DNA from: Sphingomonadales bacterium 12-68-11 | GTDB lineage: Bacteria; Pseudomonadota; Alphaproteobacteria; Sphingomonadales; Sphingomonadaceae | Direction of reading: 5' to 3' | NCBI GenBank assembly: GCA_002279825.1 | Contig: NCCV01000003.1 | Location: 801,643 to 865,642, forward strand | DNA: 64,000 bases | In this document: in pieces, positions 18,561 through 25,706 of the stretch | Position numbering within the stretch: position 1 is the first letter of the stretch | How the letters are laid out: every line of letters begins with the position of its first letter | Translations under genes and position numbers: made by a program | The notes under the pieces: model-generated | What the model was told of the DNA's origin: nothing | The model's input: the letters and a program-made list of their open reading frames with translations, nothing else | Databases searched by the model: none

Positions 18561-19283
18561 CTAAATCGACCGGCGGCCGCGAACCGTGATTCGCTGAGGA
18601 AATCGAAACGAGCTCGGCGGCGCGTTCAGCCCGACGATCCCGTTGAGAATTGAGGACAGCGCCGCGTCGCGGCGGCTGTCGCCGCTGCCCCTGATCAGTT
18701 CGACTTTGGTGACCGCGCCCGCCGGGCTGATCCAGACCGCGAAGTCGGCGCTGAACACGAAACGATTGACGCGGCTTTCGCGTTGGACGCGTTCCTGCAA
18801 CTGGCCGCTCAGGTACCGGCTATAGAGCGAATCGCTGATCCCGCCGGCCGGCCGGGCCGCCCCGCCGCAGTTGCTGCCGATGCAGGTGCCGGTGCTCGAA
18901 GGCGCGCCCATCCCGCCGCCGCGGCCCGCACTCATGCCGAAGGCGTCAGTGCCGGCCTGCGCGGGGCCGTCGATCTGCATCGGGGCCGGCGCCGGTTGGT
19001 CGGGCGCCGGCGCGGGCATCGGCTCCGGCGTGGTGGTGGTCTGCTCGGTCGGCTCGGGCGGCCTCTCCTGCGGCTCGGGCGGCGGGGGCGGCAACGGCGG
19101 AGGCGGGGGGAGCATGTCGATGGCGGTTGGGGGCTGCTCTTGCACCGCGACACCGCCAACCTCGGTCATGATGCGGTAGATGTACCACGCGAACGCCAGC
19201 AACAGCAGCGCGCCGACGCCGATAGCGATCCATTGCTTCCGGCCCCCGCCGCCGGGTACCTGAAAGGATGCTGCCTCGGCCAC
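18561..19283 (-). CDS. TonB-like energy transducer
   Basis: Protein of 240 residues with TonB architecture: a short cytoplasmic N-terminus, one membrane segment (about residues 17-37), a long Pro/Glu-rich periplasmic spacer (about 50-105), a Gly-rich linker with a Cys pair (TCIGSNC), and a C-terminal globular domain (about 160-240) with FAVWISPAGAVTKVEL, the typical TonB-C strand pattern. It follows exbD by 14 bp in the TPS operon. TonB proteins transmit proton-motive-force energy from ExbB-ExbD to outer-membrane proteins. The local partner could be TpsB, the porin or neither. No tonB box is convincingly visible in TpsB. Confidence 0.85.
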   Translation of the reverse strand: MAEAASFQVPGGGGRKQWIAIGVGALLLLAFAWYIYRIMTEVGGVAVQEQPPTAIDMLPPPPPLPPPPPEPQERPPEPTEQTTTTPEPMPAPAPDQPAPAPMQIDGPAQAGTDAFGMSAGRGGGMGAPSSTGTCIGSNCGGAARPAGGISDSLYSRYLSGQLQERVQRESRVNRFVFSADFAVWISPAGAVTKVELIRGSGDSRRDAALSSILNGIVGLNAPPSSFRFPQRITVRGRRSI

Positions 19284-19297
19284 GGCGCGCCGCTCGC

Positions 19298-19705
19298 TCA
19301 GGCCGCGGTGGGCTTGCCGGTGACGAGACCGACTTTATTGAGCTCGAGCTGCCGGCACAGGTCGAGCACTTCCATGATTTTGCCGTACTGCGCGGTCGCG
19401 TCGCCCTTGAGCACGATTGGAACGTCCGGGTTGGACGCCTTGGCGCTGCGCAGCCGCGTCTCGAGATCGGGCATGGTCACCGGGAAGGCGTCCATGAACA
19501 CCTGCCCCTCGTTATTGACCGTCAGCGCTATGGTTTTGGGCTGGACCAGGCTCTGGGACGCGCTCGCCTTAGGCAGATCGACCTTGATGCCCTGCACCGA
19601 CGCCGTCGCCATCAGGATGAAAATGACCAGCAGCACATACGCAAGATCGAGCATCGGCGTGATGTTGATGTCGTCGTAGGCCTTGCGGCCGCCACCTGCT
19701 TGCAT
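19298..19705 (-). CDS. exbD: ExbD/TolR-family biopolymer transport protein
   Basis: Protein of 135 residues, normal for ExbD. The N-terminal motif DDINITPMLDLAYVLLVIFI contains the conserved membrane Asp (D20, equivalent to the proton-path Asp of ExbD). It is followed by a periplasmic domain with VKVDLPKA-like and FMDAFPV segments. It is 22 bp after the ExbB-like gene and 14 bp before the TonB-like gene, forming a compact energy module inside the TPS operon. The family assignment is strong; its dedication to TPS is inferred from operon position. Confidence 0.9.
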   Translation of the reverse strand: MQAGGGRKAYDDINITPMLDLAYVLLVIFILMATASVQGIKVDLPKASASQSLVQPKTIALTVNNEGQVFMDAFPVTMPDLETRLRSAKASNPDVPIVLKGDATAQYGKIMEVLDLCRQLELNKVGLVTGKPTAA

Positions 19706-19727
19706 GGTTCGTCCCCCTCCCCGTTGC

Positions 19728-21518
19728 TCATTCGGCCGCGATGCTGAGCGGCGGCGGCGATTCGCTGAGATCGGCCTGCATTTCCGCTAGCCTGGTGATC
19801 AGCCGGTCGACGAACACGCGCATCTCGTCGGAGAGCGCGGAGATCCGGCTGTTGAGGTAGTTGTAGCCGAACAGCGACGGGATCGCGCAGGCCAGCCCGG
19901 CAATCGTCGCGAGCAGCGCCGCGGCGATGCCGGGCGCAATCGCGTTGACGTTCACGTCGCCCGCCATGGCGACGCCGCCGAACGTGCTCATGACCCCGAT
20001 CACGGTGCCCAGCAGGCCGATGAACGGCCCGCCGGAAATCGCGATGGTGAGGATCACCATCCACTTGTCGAGCTTCTGGTTCTCCGCGACGACGACCGCA
20101 TCGACCGCGGCGCGCATCGCCTCGACGGCCTCGCCGCTCAACGGCCGCGCGCCGCGCAACCGCTGGCGGACCTGCAACTCCTCGATGCCGGTCTCGTACA
20201 GCCGCCCAAGCGGCGTCTTGGCGATGAAGTCCGCTTCTTCCTTGCTGATCCCGGGGATCGCGGCGATCGGCGTGAGTTCCTCGTGAAGGGCCTCGAACCG
20301 GCGTTTGAACACCGCGTTGCCGCGCTCGGCGGCGTTCAGGTAGCGCATCTTCGACACCATCAGCCAAATGGCGAGCGCCAGCAGCACCATGCACAGCGCG
20401 ATGATGCCGATGTCGAGCCCGTGGATCTTGCTGAGCACGAAGCCGAGCACACCGCCGCCGCCCCCTTGCTTCTCGGCGGTTTCGGAGACGTTGACCAAGC
20501 TCCCGGAGGGGCCCTCCGCGTTCGCCACTGCCATCAGCATCGCGGCCGGCCGGGCCACTTTCGACAACCGCACTTCGTCGAGTTCGCCGGTGAACGGCCG
20601 TCCCGGTGCGCCGCCGAGCAGGATCGCGCCGTCAAGCGCCGGCAGCTGTGCCGATGCGGCGCCCGCTTCTACCCCGTCGACGTAAATCCGGATCGTACCC
20701 GCGTCCGCGGTCACGGCCAGATGGTTCCATTCGCCCTGACGAAGCGGCGCGCCCGCACGCGCGCTGGCCGCTCCGATCGCGACGTAGGGGATCCCGGCGT
20801 TGGCGCCGATGACCAGCGGCCCGCGCGAGAACAGCGCCGCATCTCCGGCAAGCTGGTCGGGCTTGACCCAGGCGGAGAACGTGAACGGCGCACCGGCGGG
20901 CATCGCCAGCGAGGGCGAAGCGTTGATCGTTATCTGCCCCTGCCCCGGAAAGCGCGCGCTGCGTCCGACGATGCCGTTGTCGTTGACGCCGGGCACCCCG
21001 CCGGCCGCATTGTTCGCGTTGGCGGTGTTGTCGGCGACCGGCTGGCCGGCGTTCTCACCGAAATGATAGACCGCCATGTAGTCGGGATCGAAGGTCCCGG
21101 CGACATCGTCCCCCACACTGGCGTTGGGGTTGCCGAAGTAGAGCCAGAGCTGGCGCTTCTCCCCTCCGTTTAGCGTGGGCACCGAGACCCACACCGTCGC
21201 CAGCCCGTCCGCCGAGTTATAGCGTTCGATGTGGTAAGGGAGCGGGGTCTGGTCGTCGCTGTCGACGATCCGCAAATCGGCCCCGTTTTCGAGCGCTTCG
21301 GTGAAGGTGAAGTTGCCGCTGTGCAGCCGGATGAGGACGACCGTCCGCCCCAGCGTACCGCTGACATTCACCCCCGATGCCGTGGTGTCAATCGTCACCG
21401 GCTTGCGGTAAGACCACTCGGTATCCCACCAGGCGTGAGCGGGTGTGGCGATCAACAACGACGCCAGTAACGCCAGCACAAACTGCGCAACGCGTGCCCT
21501 GCAGCCAAACCCTGCCAT
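19728..21518 (-). CDS. ExbB/MotA-type proton channel with DUF2341 and LamG-like ectodomain
   Basis: Protein of 596 residues, more than twice the size of ordinary ExbB. A signal peptide ends near THAHAW-like residues 25-30. A DUF2341 domain follows (WWDTEWSYRKPVTID, about 30-140), then a LamG/concanavalin-like domain (FTFSAWVKPDQLAGDAALFS, about 200-340). The C-terminal 230 residues are an ExbB/TolQ/MotA channel: one membrane segment (about 355-380), a cytoplasmic helical region, then ISGGPFIGLLGTVIGVMSTF and ATIAGLACAIPSLFGYNYL. Its ATG overlaps the tpsB stop by one base (TGATG), so translation is probably coupled. The fusion places a carbohydrate- or protein-binding-type ectodomain in the periplasm next to TpsB. 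The domain order is clear; the ligand is unknown. Confidence 0.88.
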   Translation of the reverse strand: MAGFGCRARVAQFVLALLASLLIATPAHAWWDTEWSYRKPVTIDTTASGVNVSGTLGRTVVLIRLHSGNFTFTEALENGADLRIVDSDDQTPLPYHIERYNSADGLATVWVSVPTLNGGEKRQLWLYFGNPNASVGDDVAGTFDPDYMAVYHFGENAGQPVADNTANANNAAGGVPGVNDNGIVGRSARFPGQGQITINASPSLAMPAGAPFTFSAWVKPDQLAGDAALFSRGPLVIGANAGIPYVAIGAASARAGAPLRQGEWNHLAVTADAGTIRIYVDGVEAGAASAQLPALDGAILLGGAPGRPFTGELDEVRLSKVARPAAMLMAVANAEGPSGSLVNVSETAEKQGGGGGVLGFVLSKIHGLDIGIIALCMVLLALAIWLMVSKMRYLNAAERGNAVFKRRFEALHEELTPIAAIPGISKEEADFIAKTPLGRLYETGIEELQVRQRLRGARPLSGEAVEAMRAAVDAVVVAENQKLDKWMVILTIAISGGPFIGLLGTVIGVMSTFGGVAMAGDVNVNAIAPGIAAALLATIAGLACAIPSLFGYNYLNSRISALSDEMRVFVDRLITRLAEMQADLSESPPPLSIAAE

Positions 21519-23188
21519 CAGAATGCCCCTACTGTGGTGAACATGGTGCGGACGTCGCGCGCCGTGGATGCCGGCCCCTGCCGAAGCGGGACGCCGAACA
21601 CCAATTCGCCGGTGAAAGTGTCGAGCACGCGAATGCGCGCGCCGCCGCCGACCCCCAGCAACCGGAAATCGGCGGTCTGTTCGGGGAGCGTGCGCAGCAC
21701 GTGAATGCGCCCGGTATCGACGAAGCCGAACAACCGTAACTCGTCGATCACGTCGGGAAGGTACGGCGCCAGCGACGGCAGGCGCAGTTCCAGCGAGGTG
21801 ACCAGGCCGTTGTCGCCAACCGCTTCGGACTGCAGATAGCCGCGCACGCTGGTCAGGCCGCCCGCCGCGAACTGCTCGTTCGTGACCAGGTGCGAATCCG
21901 CCAGTTGGGCGGACAGCCGAAATGCGGCAACGAAGTCACCCGGCAGCGAACGATTGTACGTCGCGTCGAGATTCACGTGCGAGAAGTTCTCGACCGCGTC
22001 GAGGTCGCGGTTCCGGAACTGATCGACGATCGGGCAGTCCTGCGGCGGCACGGTGGGATCGGCCGCGAAACAACCCAGCTTCTTGAACACCCGCAGGCCG
22101 ACCGTGGTACTGATCGTCAGATCGAGCGTCGAGTTCTCGGTCGCGCTGGCCAGGCTGTAGCTGGCCGCGAAAGGCATGTACTCGATCGGGGCCTTGCCCG
22201 CCGACACCCCCCCGACGAAGATCGACTGGTCGAAGTTCTTGTAGTCGAAGCCGAAGCTGAAAGTCTGCTGGCTCGACTGGGTCGGCAGCAGGTAAGACGC
22301 CCGCACGCCGACCTGATAGCCGTTGCCCAGCACGTTGCTGCCGCCGAGCGCCGCGATGTCGCTGTTCGAATTGTAGCCGAACACCACCAGCGTCCACGGA
22401 GTCCCCAGCAGCGGCGCGCTATAGGCGGCCGAGAACACCTTGGTCTGCGAGGTGTTCTGCGGCGCGACGATCCAGCTCCCGCTGAGAGTGTGGCCGAGGC
22501 TCCACATGTCGGTGTAACGGACCGAGCCGATTGCGCGCAGCGGCTCCGTCGACGGGCTGTGATCGTTGTTCAGTTCCAGGCTGGCGTGGACCGGCAAGGA
22601 ACTGTTGACGTTGAGCTCAACGTCGATCTTGCCCGGCTCGGCGGCCGGCAGGAACGACGGCGTGACTTCGCGGTCGGGGAAGCGGTTGGCGGCCGCCAGA
22701 TCGCTTTGGAGCGCTCTCAGGTTGAGAGGCTCGCCCGGCTGAATCGAGGCGAACTGCTCACGCACAACCCGCGACGAATGATGCTCGGCGCCGGTCACCC
22801 GGACCGCGCCGATCGCCGCCTCGGTCACGTTCAGCGCGACCAGGCCTCGCGCGAATGCCTGCGATGGCTGGGGCGGAATATCGACCTGCACGGACTCGTA
22901 GCCCGCGGCGGCATAGGCATCCTGAACCGCCTGGCGGGCGGCCTCGACGTCGTTCGATGAACGGTCCGGGCCCAGGAACGGATAGATCGCCCGCTCGACC
23001 ACGGCGGCGGGCAGGACCGTCACACCGTTGACGTCGATGGCGTTGATCGTGAACAGGTCAGGAGCGGCGACGGTTTCCGCTGCGGGAGCCGGGGCCGGCT
23101 GCGCGTGACCGGCAACCGGGATCATCGCCGCAATCAGGGCGCTTGCGCAATTACTGCGCCATAGTCTGTTGCCCTCGAAGAAGTACAT
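21518..23188 (-). CDS. ShlB/FhaC/HecB-family TPS outer-membrane transporter (TpsB)
   Basis: Protein of 556 residues, normal for TpsB. It has a signal peptide with a GHAQ cleavage-like site and a Pro/Ala-rich linker. Two POTRA-like modules follow (about 45-120 and 120-200, e.g. INAIDVNGVTVLPAAVVE and IGAVRVTGAEHH), then a 16-strand-type barrel. The conserved loop-6 VRGY motif is present (TSVRGYLQSE) and the chain ends with Phe (VGAF). It is the first gene of the operon and translocates the downstream haemagglutinin. The start at 23188 has only a weak upstream purine stretch. TPS transporters are generally considered TonB-independent, so the adjoining exbB-exbD-tonB set is notable. Confidence 0.9.
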   Translation of the reverse strand: MYFFEGNRLWRSNCASALIAAMIPVAGHAQPAPAPAAETVAAPDLFTINAIDVNGVTVLPAAVVERAIYPFLGPDRSSNDVEAARQAVQDAYAAAGYESVQVDIPPQPSQAFARGLVALNVTEAAIGAVRVTGAEHHSSRVVREQFASIQPGEPLNLRALQSDLAAANRFPDREVTPSFLPAAEPGKIDVELNVNSSLPVHASLELNNDHSPSTEPLRAIGSVRYTDMWSLGHTLSGSWIVAPQNTSQTKVFSAAYSAPLLGTPWTLVVFGYNSNSDIAALGGSNVLGNGYQVGVRASYLLPTQSSQQTFSFGFDYKNFDQSIFVGGVSAGKAPIEYMPFAASYSLASATENSTLDLTISTTVGLRVFKKLGCFAADPTVPPQDCPIVDQFRNRDLDAVENFSHVNLDATYNRSLPGDFVAAFRLSAQLADSHLVTNEQFAAGGLTSVRGYLQSEAVGDNGLVTSLELRLPSLAPYLPDVIDELRLFGFVDTGRIHVLRTLPEQTADFRLLGVGGGARIRVLDTFTGELVFGVPLRQGPASTARDVRTMFTTVGAF

Positions 23189-23319
23189 TGAAGCGAAATT
23201 CCATCGGATTGCCTAAGACGGCGATCAGCCTGGCCGACCGCGGCATTGCAGCCTCAATGTGAAATTCTTGCGACTCGTTTGTTTCAAATCGACACAAGTC
23301 CAGTATTGGTTTTGCTCCC

Positions 23320-24567
23320 ATGGAAGATGCGGATCCCCTGCGCGCGCGCTCCTCAGGCGCGGCTCCGCCTGCGGGCGCGGCGGCGAGGCGCTTGCGCTTG
23401 CCGACGGGGATTGCCTGGCGCGATCTGAGGTTGCTTGCGGCCAGCGCAGCCCTCGCCGCGGCGCTGGTGGGCGCGCTGTTGTGGCTCACGCTGGGCCCGC
23501 CGGCCGAACGGCTGTTTGGCACCGGCGAGCGATCTGGCGCGATTGCGGCACCGCCGCTTGAGGCGCTTCCCGCCCGGCCCGAGGCCATCGCCCAGGTGCC
23601 GGTGTCGCAACTGCCGGCCGACCAGGCGCGTGCGCGCAATGAGGCCATCGCCTTTGCCGACACCAGCCCCGCGGCGGCCAGCCCGTTTCGCTTTGCAGGC
23701 ACCCCGCTCGACCAGGCGCGCGCAACCGATTGCCTGGCGCTCGCCGCGATGGCCGAGGCGGGAGCGAGCGACCAGGGCCAGCGCGCAGTGATCCAGGTCG
23801 TGCTCAACCGCGCGCGCCATCCAGCCTTCCCGTCCAGGATCTGCAGCGTGGTGTTCCAGGGCTCGGAGCGGAGCACCGGCTGCCAGTTCACCTTCACTTG
23901 CGACGGTTCGCTGCGGCGAAGCTACGGCGAGGACGCCTGGGCGCTCGCCCGCGCCCGCGCGCAGCAGGCGCTCGAGGGGCAAGTCTACGCCCCGGTCGGC
24001 ACCGCCACGCATTACCACACCGACTGGGTGCATCCGTACTGGAGCAGCCAGCTCGACAAGATCGCGCGGGTCGACACGCACCTGTTCTTCCGCTGGCGCG
24101 GGTTCTGGGGAACGCGCGCGGCGGCGCGCGTGGCCTATGCCGGGGGCGAGCCGGCGATCGGCGCGCTGGCCGGCCTCGCCGCTCATGGCGCCGCCGGCAG
24201 CGCGGGCGAGCTGCTGGTGGCGGACGCGGCGCCGCAGCTCAGGCATGACGGCGGCAACGAAGTGGTCATGCGCCACCCCAACGGCGGCGCGTTCTTGGTC
24301 CATCTCGGCGCCGCGGCCAGTGCTGAAGCGGCGCTCGCGCTCGGCCGCGAGCTGTGCGGCGGCTCCGGCTATTGCCAGGTCCAGGCCTGGACCGACCGCG
24401 CGGCGGTGCCGGCCGCCTATCCGGTGCCGGCCGCGTCGCGCACCCGGCTGAGCTTCAGCTACGTGCGCGACGCCGGCGGGGCCGAGATCGTGTTCTACGA
24501 TTGCCGGCATTTTACGGCGGTGCCGCGCGAGCGCTGCCTCCCGCGCGCCGCCGCGCGGGTGAGCTGA
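23320..24567 (+). CDS. SleB-like cell-wall hydrolase
   Basis: Protein of 415 residues. It has a cytoplasmic N-terminus, a single membrane segment (about residues 35-57) and a proline-containing linker. A SleB/Hydrolase_2 domain follows (about 135-260): LALAAMAEAGASDQGQRAVI, VVLNRARHPAFPSRICSVVF and CQFTFTCDGSL match the family pattern. The usual catalytic Glu position is present (MAEAGA). The C-terminal ~150 residues are not recognised. Family members cleave peptidoglycan (N-acetylmuramoyl-glycan or lytic activity). It is divergent from tpsB, sharing a 131-bp intergenic region, but nothing else links the two. No clear ribosome-binding site precedes the ATG. Confidence 0.8.
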   Translation: MEDADPLRARSSGAAPPAGAAARRLRLPTGIAWRDLRLLAASAALAAALVGALLWLTLGPPAERLFGTGERSGAIAAPPLEALPARPEAIAQVPVSQLPADQARARNEAIAFADTSPAAASPFRFAGTPLDQARATDCLALAAMAEAGASDQGQRAVIQVVLNRARHPAFPSRICSVVFQGSERSTGCQFTFTCDGSLRRSYGEDAWALARARAQQALEGQVYAPVGTATHYHTDWVHPYWSSQLDKIARVDTHLFFRWRGFWGTRAAARVAYAGGEPAIGALAGLAAHGAAGSAGELLVADAAPQLRHDGGNEVVMRHPNGGAFLVHLGAAASAEAALALGRELCGGSGYCQVQAWTDRAAVPAAYPVPAASRTRLSFSYVRDAGGAEIVFYDCRHFTAVPRERCLPRAAARVS

Positions 24568-24591
24568 CTGTCCCACCGTCCCGGATCGAAT

Positions 24592-24681
24592 ATCCCCCTC
24601 CCCGTTCGCGTCGAGCGAAGGCGAGATGGCTGTGCGCGGCGCGGGTCTCGACTTCGCTCGACACCAACGGAAGAGGGGTCC
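24592..24681. repeat. Dispersed palindromic repeat, family A copy 1
   Basis: Inverted arms TCGAGCGAAGGCGAG and CTCGACTTCGCTCGA flank a short GC-rich loop, followed by AACGGAAGAGGGGTC. A second copy lies at about 60491-60560. It is intergenic and resembles REP-like elements scattered through sphingomonad genomes. Confidence 0.65.
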
Positions 24682-24692
24682 GGGCCTGTCAG

Positions 24693-25103
24693 CTAGGCGG
24701 CCGCCAGGAACCGCCCCATGAAACGGCGCACGGCCTCCCACAGCAGATAGCGCGCCGGGGCCGGCAGCATCTCGGCGACGAACCAGTCGAACGCCTTGCG
24801 GTCGCCGTTCACCGCCGCGGCAGCGAGATCGAGGATCAGCATCTCGTCATAGCTGAGGCGCGGCTGGCACGGCGGGTTGAGCTGGATCGGCTCGGGCCAG
24901 GCGCGCCCGATCGCGCTGGCGAAGACATGGAACGGGGCGACCGCTTTCGGGCTGCCCAGCACCAGCGCGAACTCCTGCCGCGAATAGCGCCGCGCCGCCT
25001 GCGCCAGATGCATGTAGCGGAACGCGCCGACCAGCACCGCCTGGTGTCGGGGCAGGCAGCGGATGTCGGGCGTGCTGACCAGATGAGCGAGATCGAGCGC
25101 CAC
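24693..25103 (-). CDS. Hypothetical protein, coupled to the upstream unknown gene
   Basis: Protein of 136 residues, not recognised. It starts at a GTG two bases after the upstream gene's TGA, so translation is probably coupled. The composition is that of a soluble, mostly helical protein: Leu/Ala-rich, with a conserved-looking CQPRLSYDEMLILDL segment and a C-terminal LLWEAVRRFMGRF helix. No signal peptide or membrane span. The frame remains open far upstream (to 25625), but that extension is Arg/Gly-rich and out of phase with the neighbour, so it was rejected. With the preceding gene it forms a two-gene unit behind a Fur-like operator. A role in iron response is only suggested by that site. 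Confidence 0.65.
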   Translation of the reverse strand: MALDLAHLVSTPDIRCLPRHQAVLVGAFRYMHLAQAARRYSRQEFALVLGSPKAVAPFHVFASAIGRAWPEPIQLNPPCQPRLSYDEMLILDLAAAAVNGDRKAFDWFVAEMLPAPARYLLWEAVRRFMGRFLAAA

Positions 25104-25105
25104 AG

Positions 25106-25561
25106 TCAGGCCGCCCGCTCGAGCAAGGGTCCGCCGCCGAACGGGCAGCGCAAGGGTGGGGGCTCCACTGCCGCGGCGCCCTCCGCACCCAGCGCGCGCA
25201 TGACCGCGAACGCCGCCCAGCGCAGCGCCGCCGGCAAGCCATGCGGCACCGCCGCGCTGGTCCGGACCGCGCCCGCCTCCGGTGCGTGTTGCAGCATGAT
25301 CAGCATCGCCGCCTCGTCGCGCGACAGGCGGCGGCTGCAACAGCGACCTGGCCTGAGGCTGCGGCCGAGCACCGCTTCGGTCAGGGCGAACAGGCTGTCG
25401 CACGCCGGCACGAATTCGGGCGCCGCCACCAGCGGCGCGGACACTTCGTGCATGCGCGGCAGCGGGTTCTCGCCGAGCGCGCGGCCGGCCTGCCAGATCC
25501 TCAGCATTCGCGTCACCAGCGCCGCTCCATCGTCCCAATCGTCCGCTCGCATGCGAGTCAC
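25106..25561 (-). CDS. Hypothetical protein, first gene of a two-gene unit
   Basis: Protein of 151 residues, not recognised. It begins MTRMRADDWDDGAALV and has three Cys, two adjacent (GRCCSRRLSRDEAAML), then a helical ALRWAAFAVMRALG segment and a Pro/Gly-rich tail. No signal peptide. The Asp-Glu-Ala repeat after the CC pair (SRDEAAML) has a counterpart in the next protein (SYDEMLIL), which hints that the two may be related or pair up. The promoter side contains a 21-bp Fur-like dyad 24-45 bp before the ATG. Codon use and GC match the rest of the window. Confidence 0.65.
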   Translation of the reverse strand: MTRMRADDWDDGAALVTRMLRIWQAGRALGENPLPRMHEVSAPLVAAPEFVPACDSLFALTEAVLGRSLRPGRCCSRRLSRDEAAMLIMLQHAPEAGAVRTSAAVPHGLPAALRWAAFAVMRALGAEGAAAVEPPPLRCPFGGGPLLERAA

Positions 25562-25585
25562 CTCGTCGCCTGGCCTCAGGCTTAC

Positions 25586-25606
25586 TGCGAACGATTATCA
25601 TTTGCA
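25586..25606 (-). promoter_or_regulatory. Fur-like operator
   Basis: TGCGAACGATTATCATTTGCA is an imperfect 21-bp dyad (16 of 21 positions symmetric by eye) centred on a GATTATC core. On the minus strand it reads TTGCAAATGATAATCG, resembling Fur/iron boxes. It is 25-45 bp upstream of the minus-strand hypothetical gene and 101-121 bp from the dehydratase start on the plus strand. It is an inferred site; Fur binding is not shown. Confidence 0.5.
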
Positions 25607-25706
25607 AAATGAAATCCCGCCCCATGGCGCGCGATTGGCCGCCGCCGCCGTTCCCTTCGTCGCAAGGTCATCCTATACCGCCCGCACAACTGGGAAGGAT
25701 TGCCTG

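Noticed and set aside
24693..25625. One 310-residue gene instead of two
   Set aside because: The N-terminal half is Arg/Gly-rich out-of-frame sequence; a second frame (25106-25561) has normal protein composition and a coupled junction.
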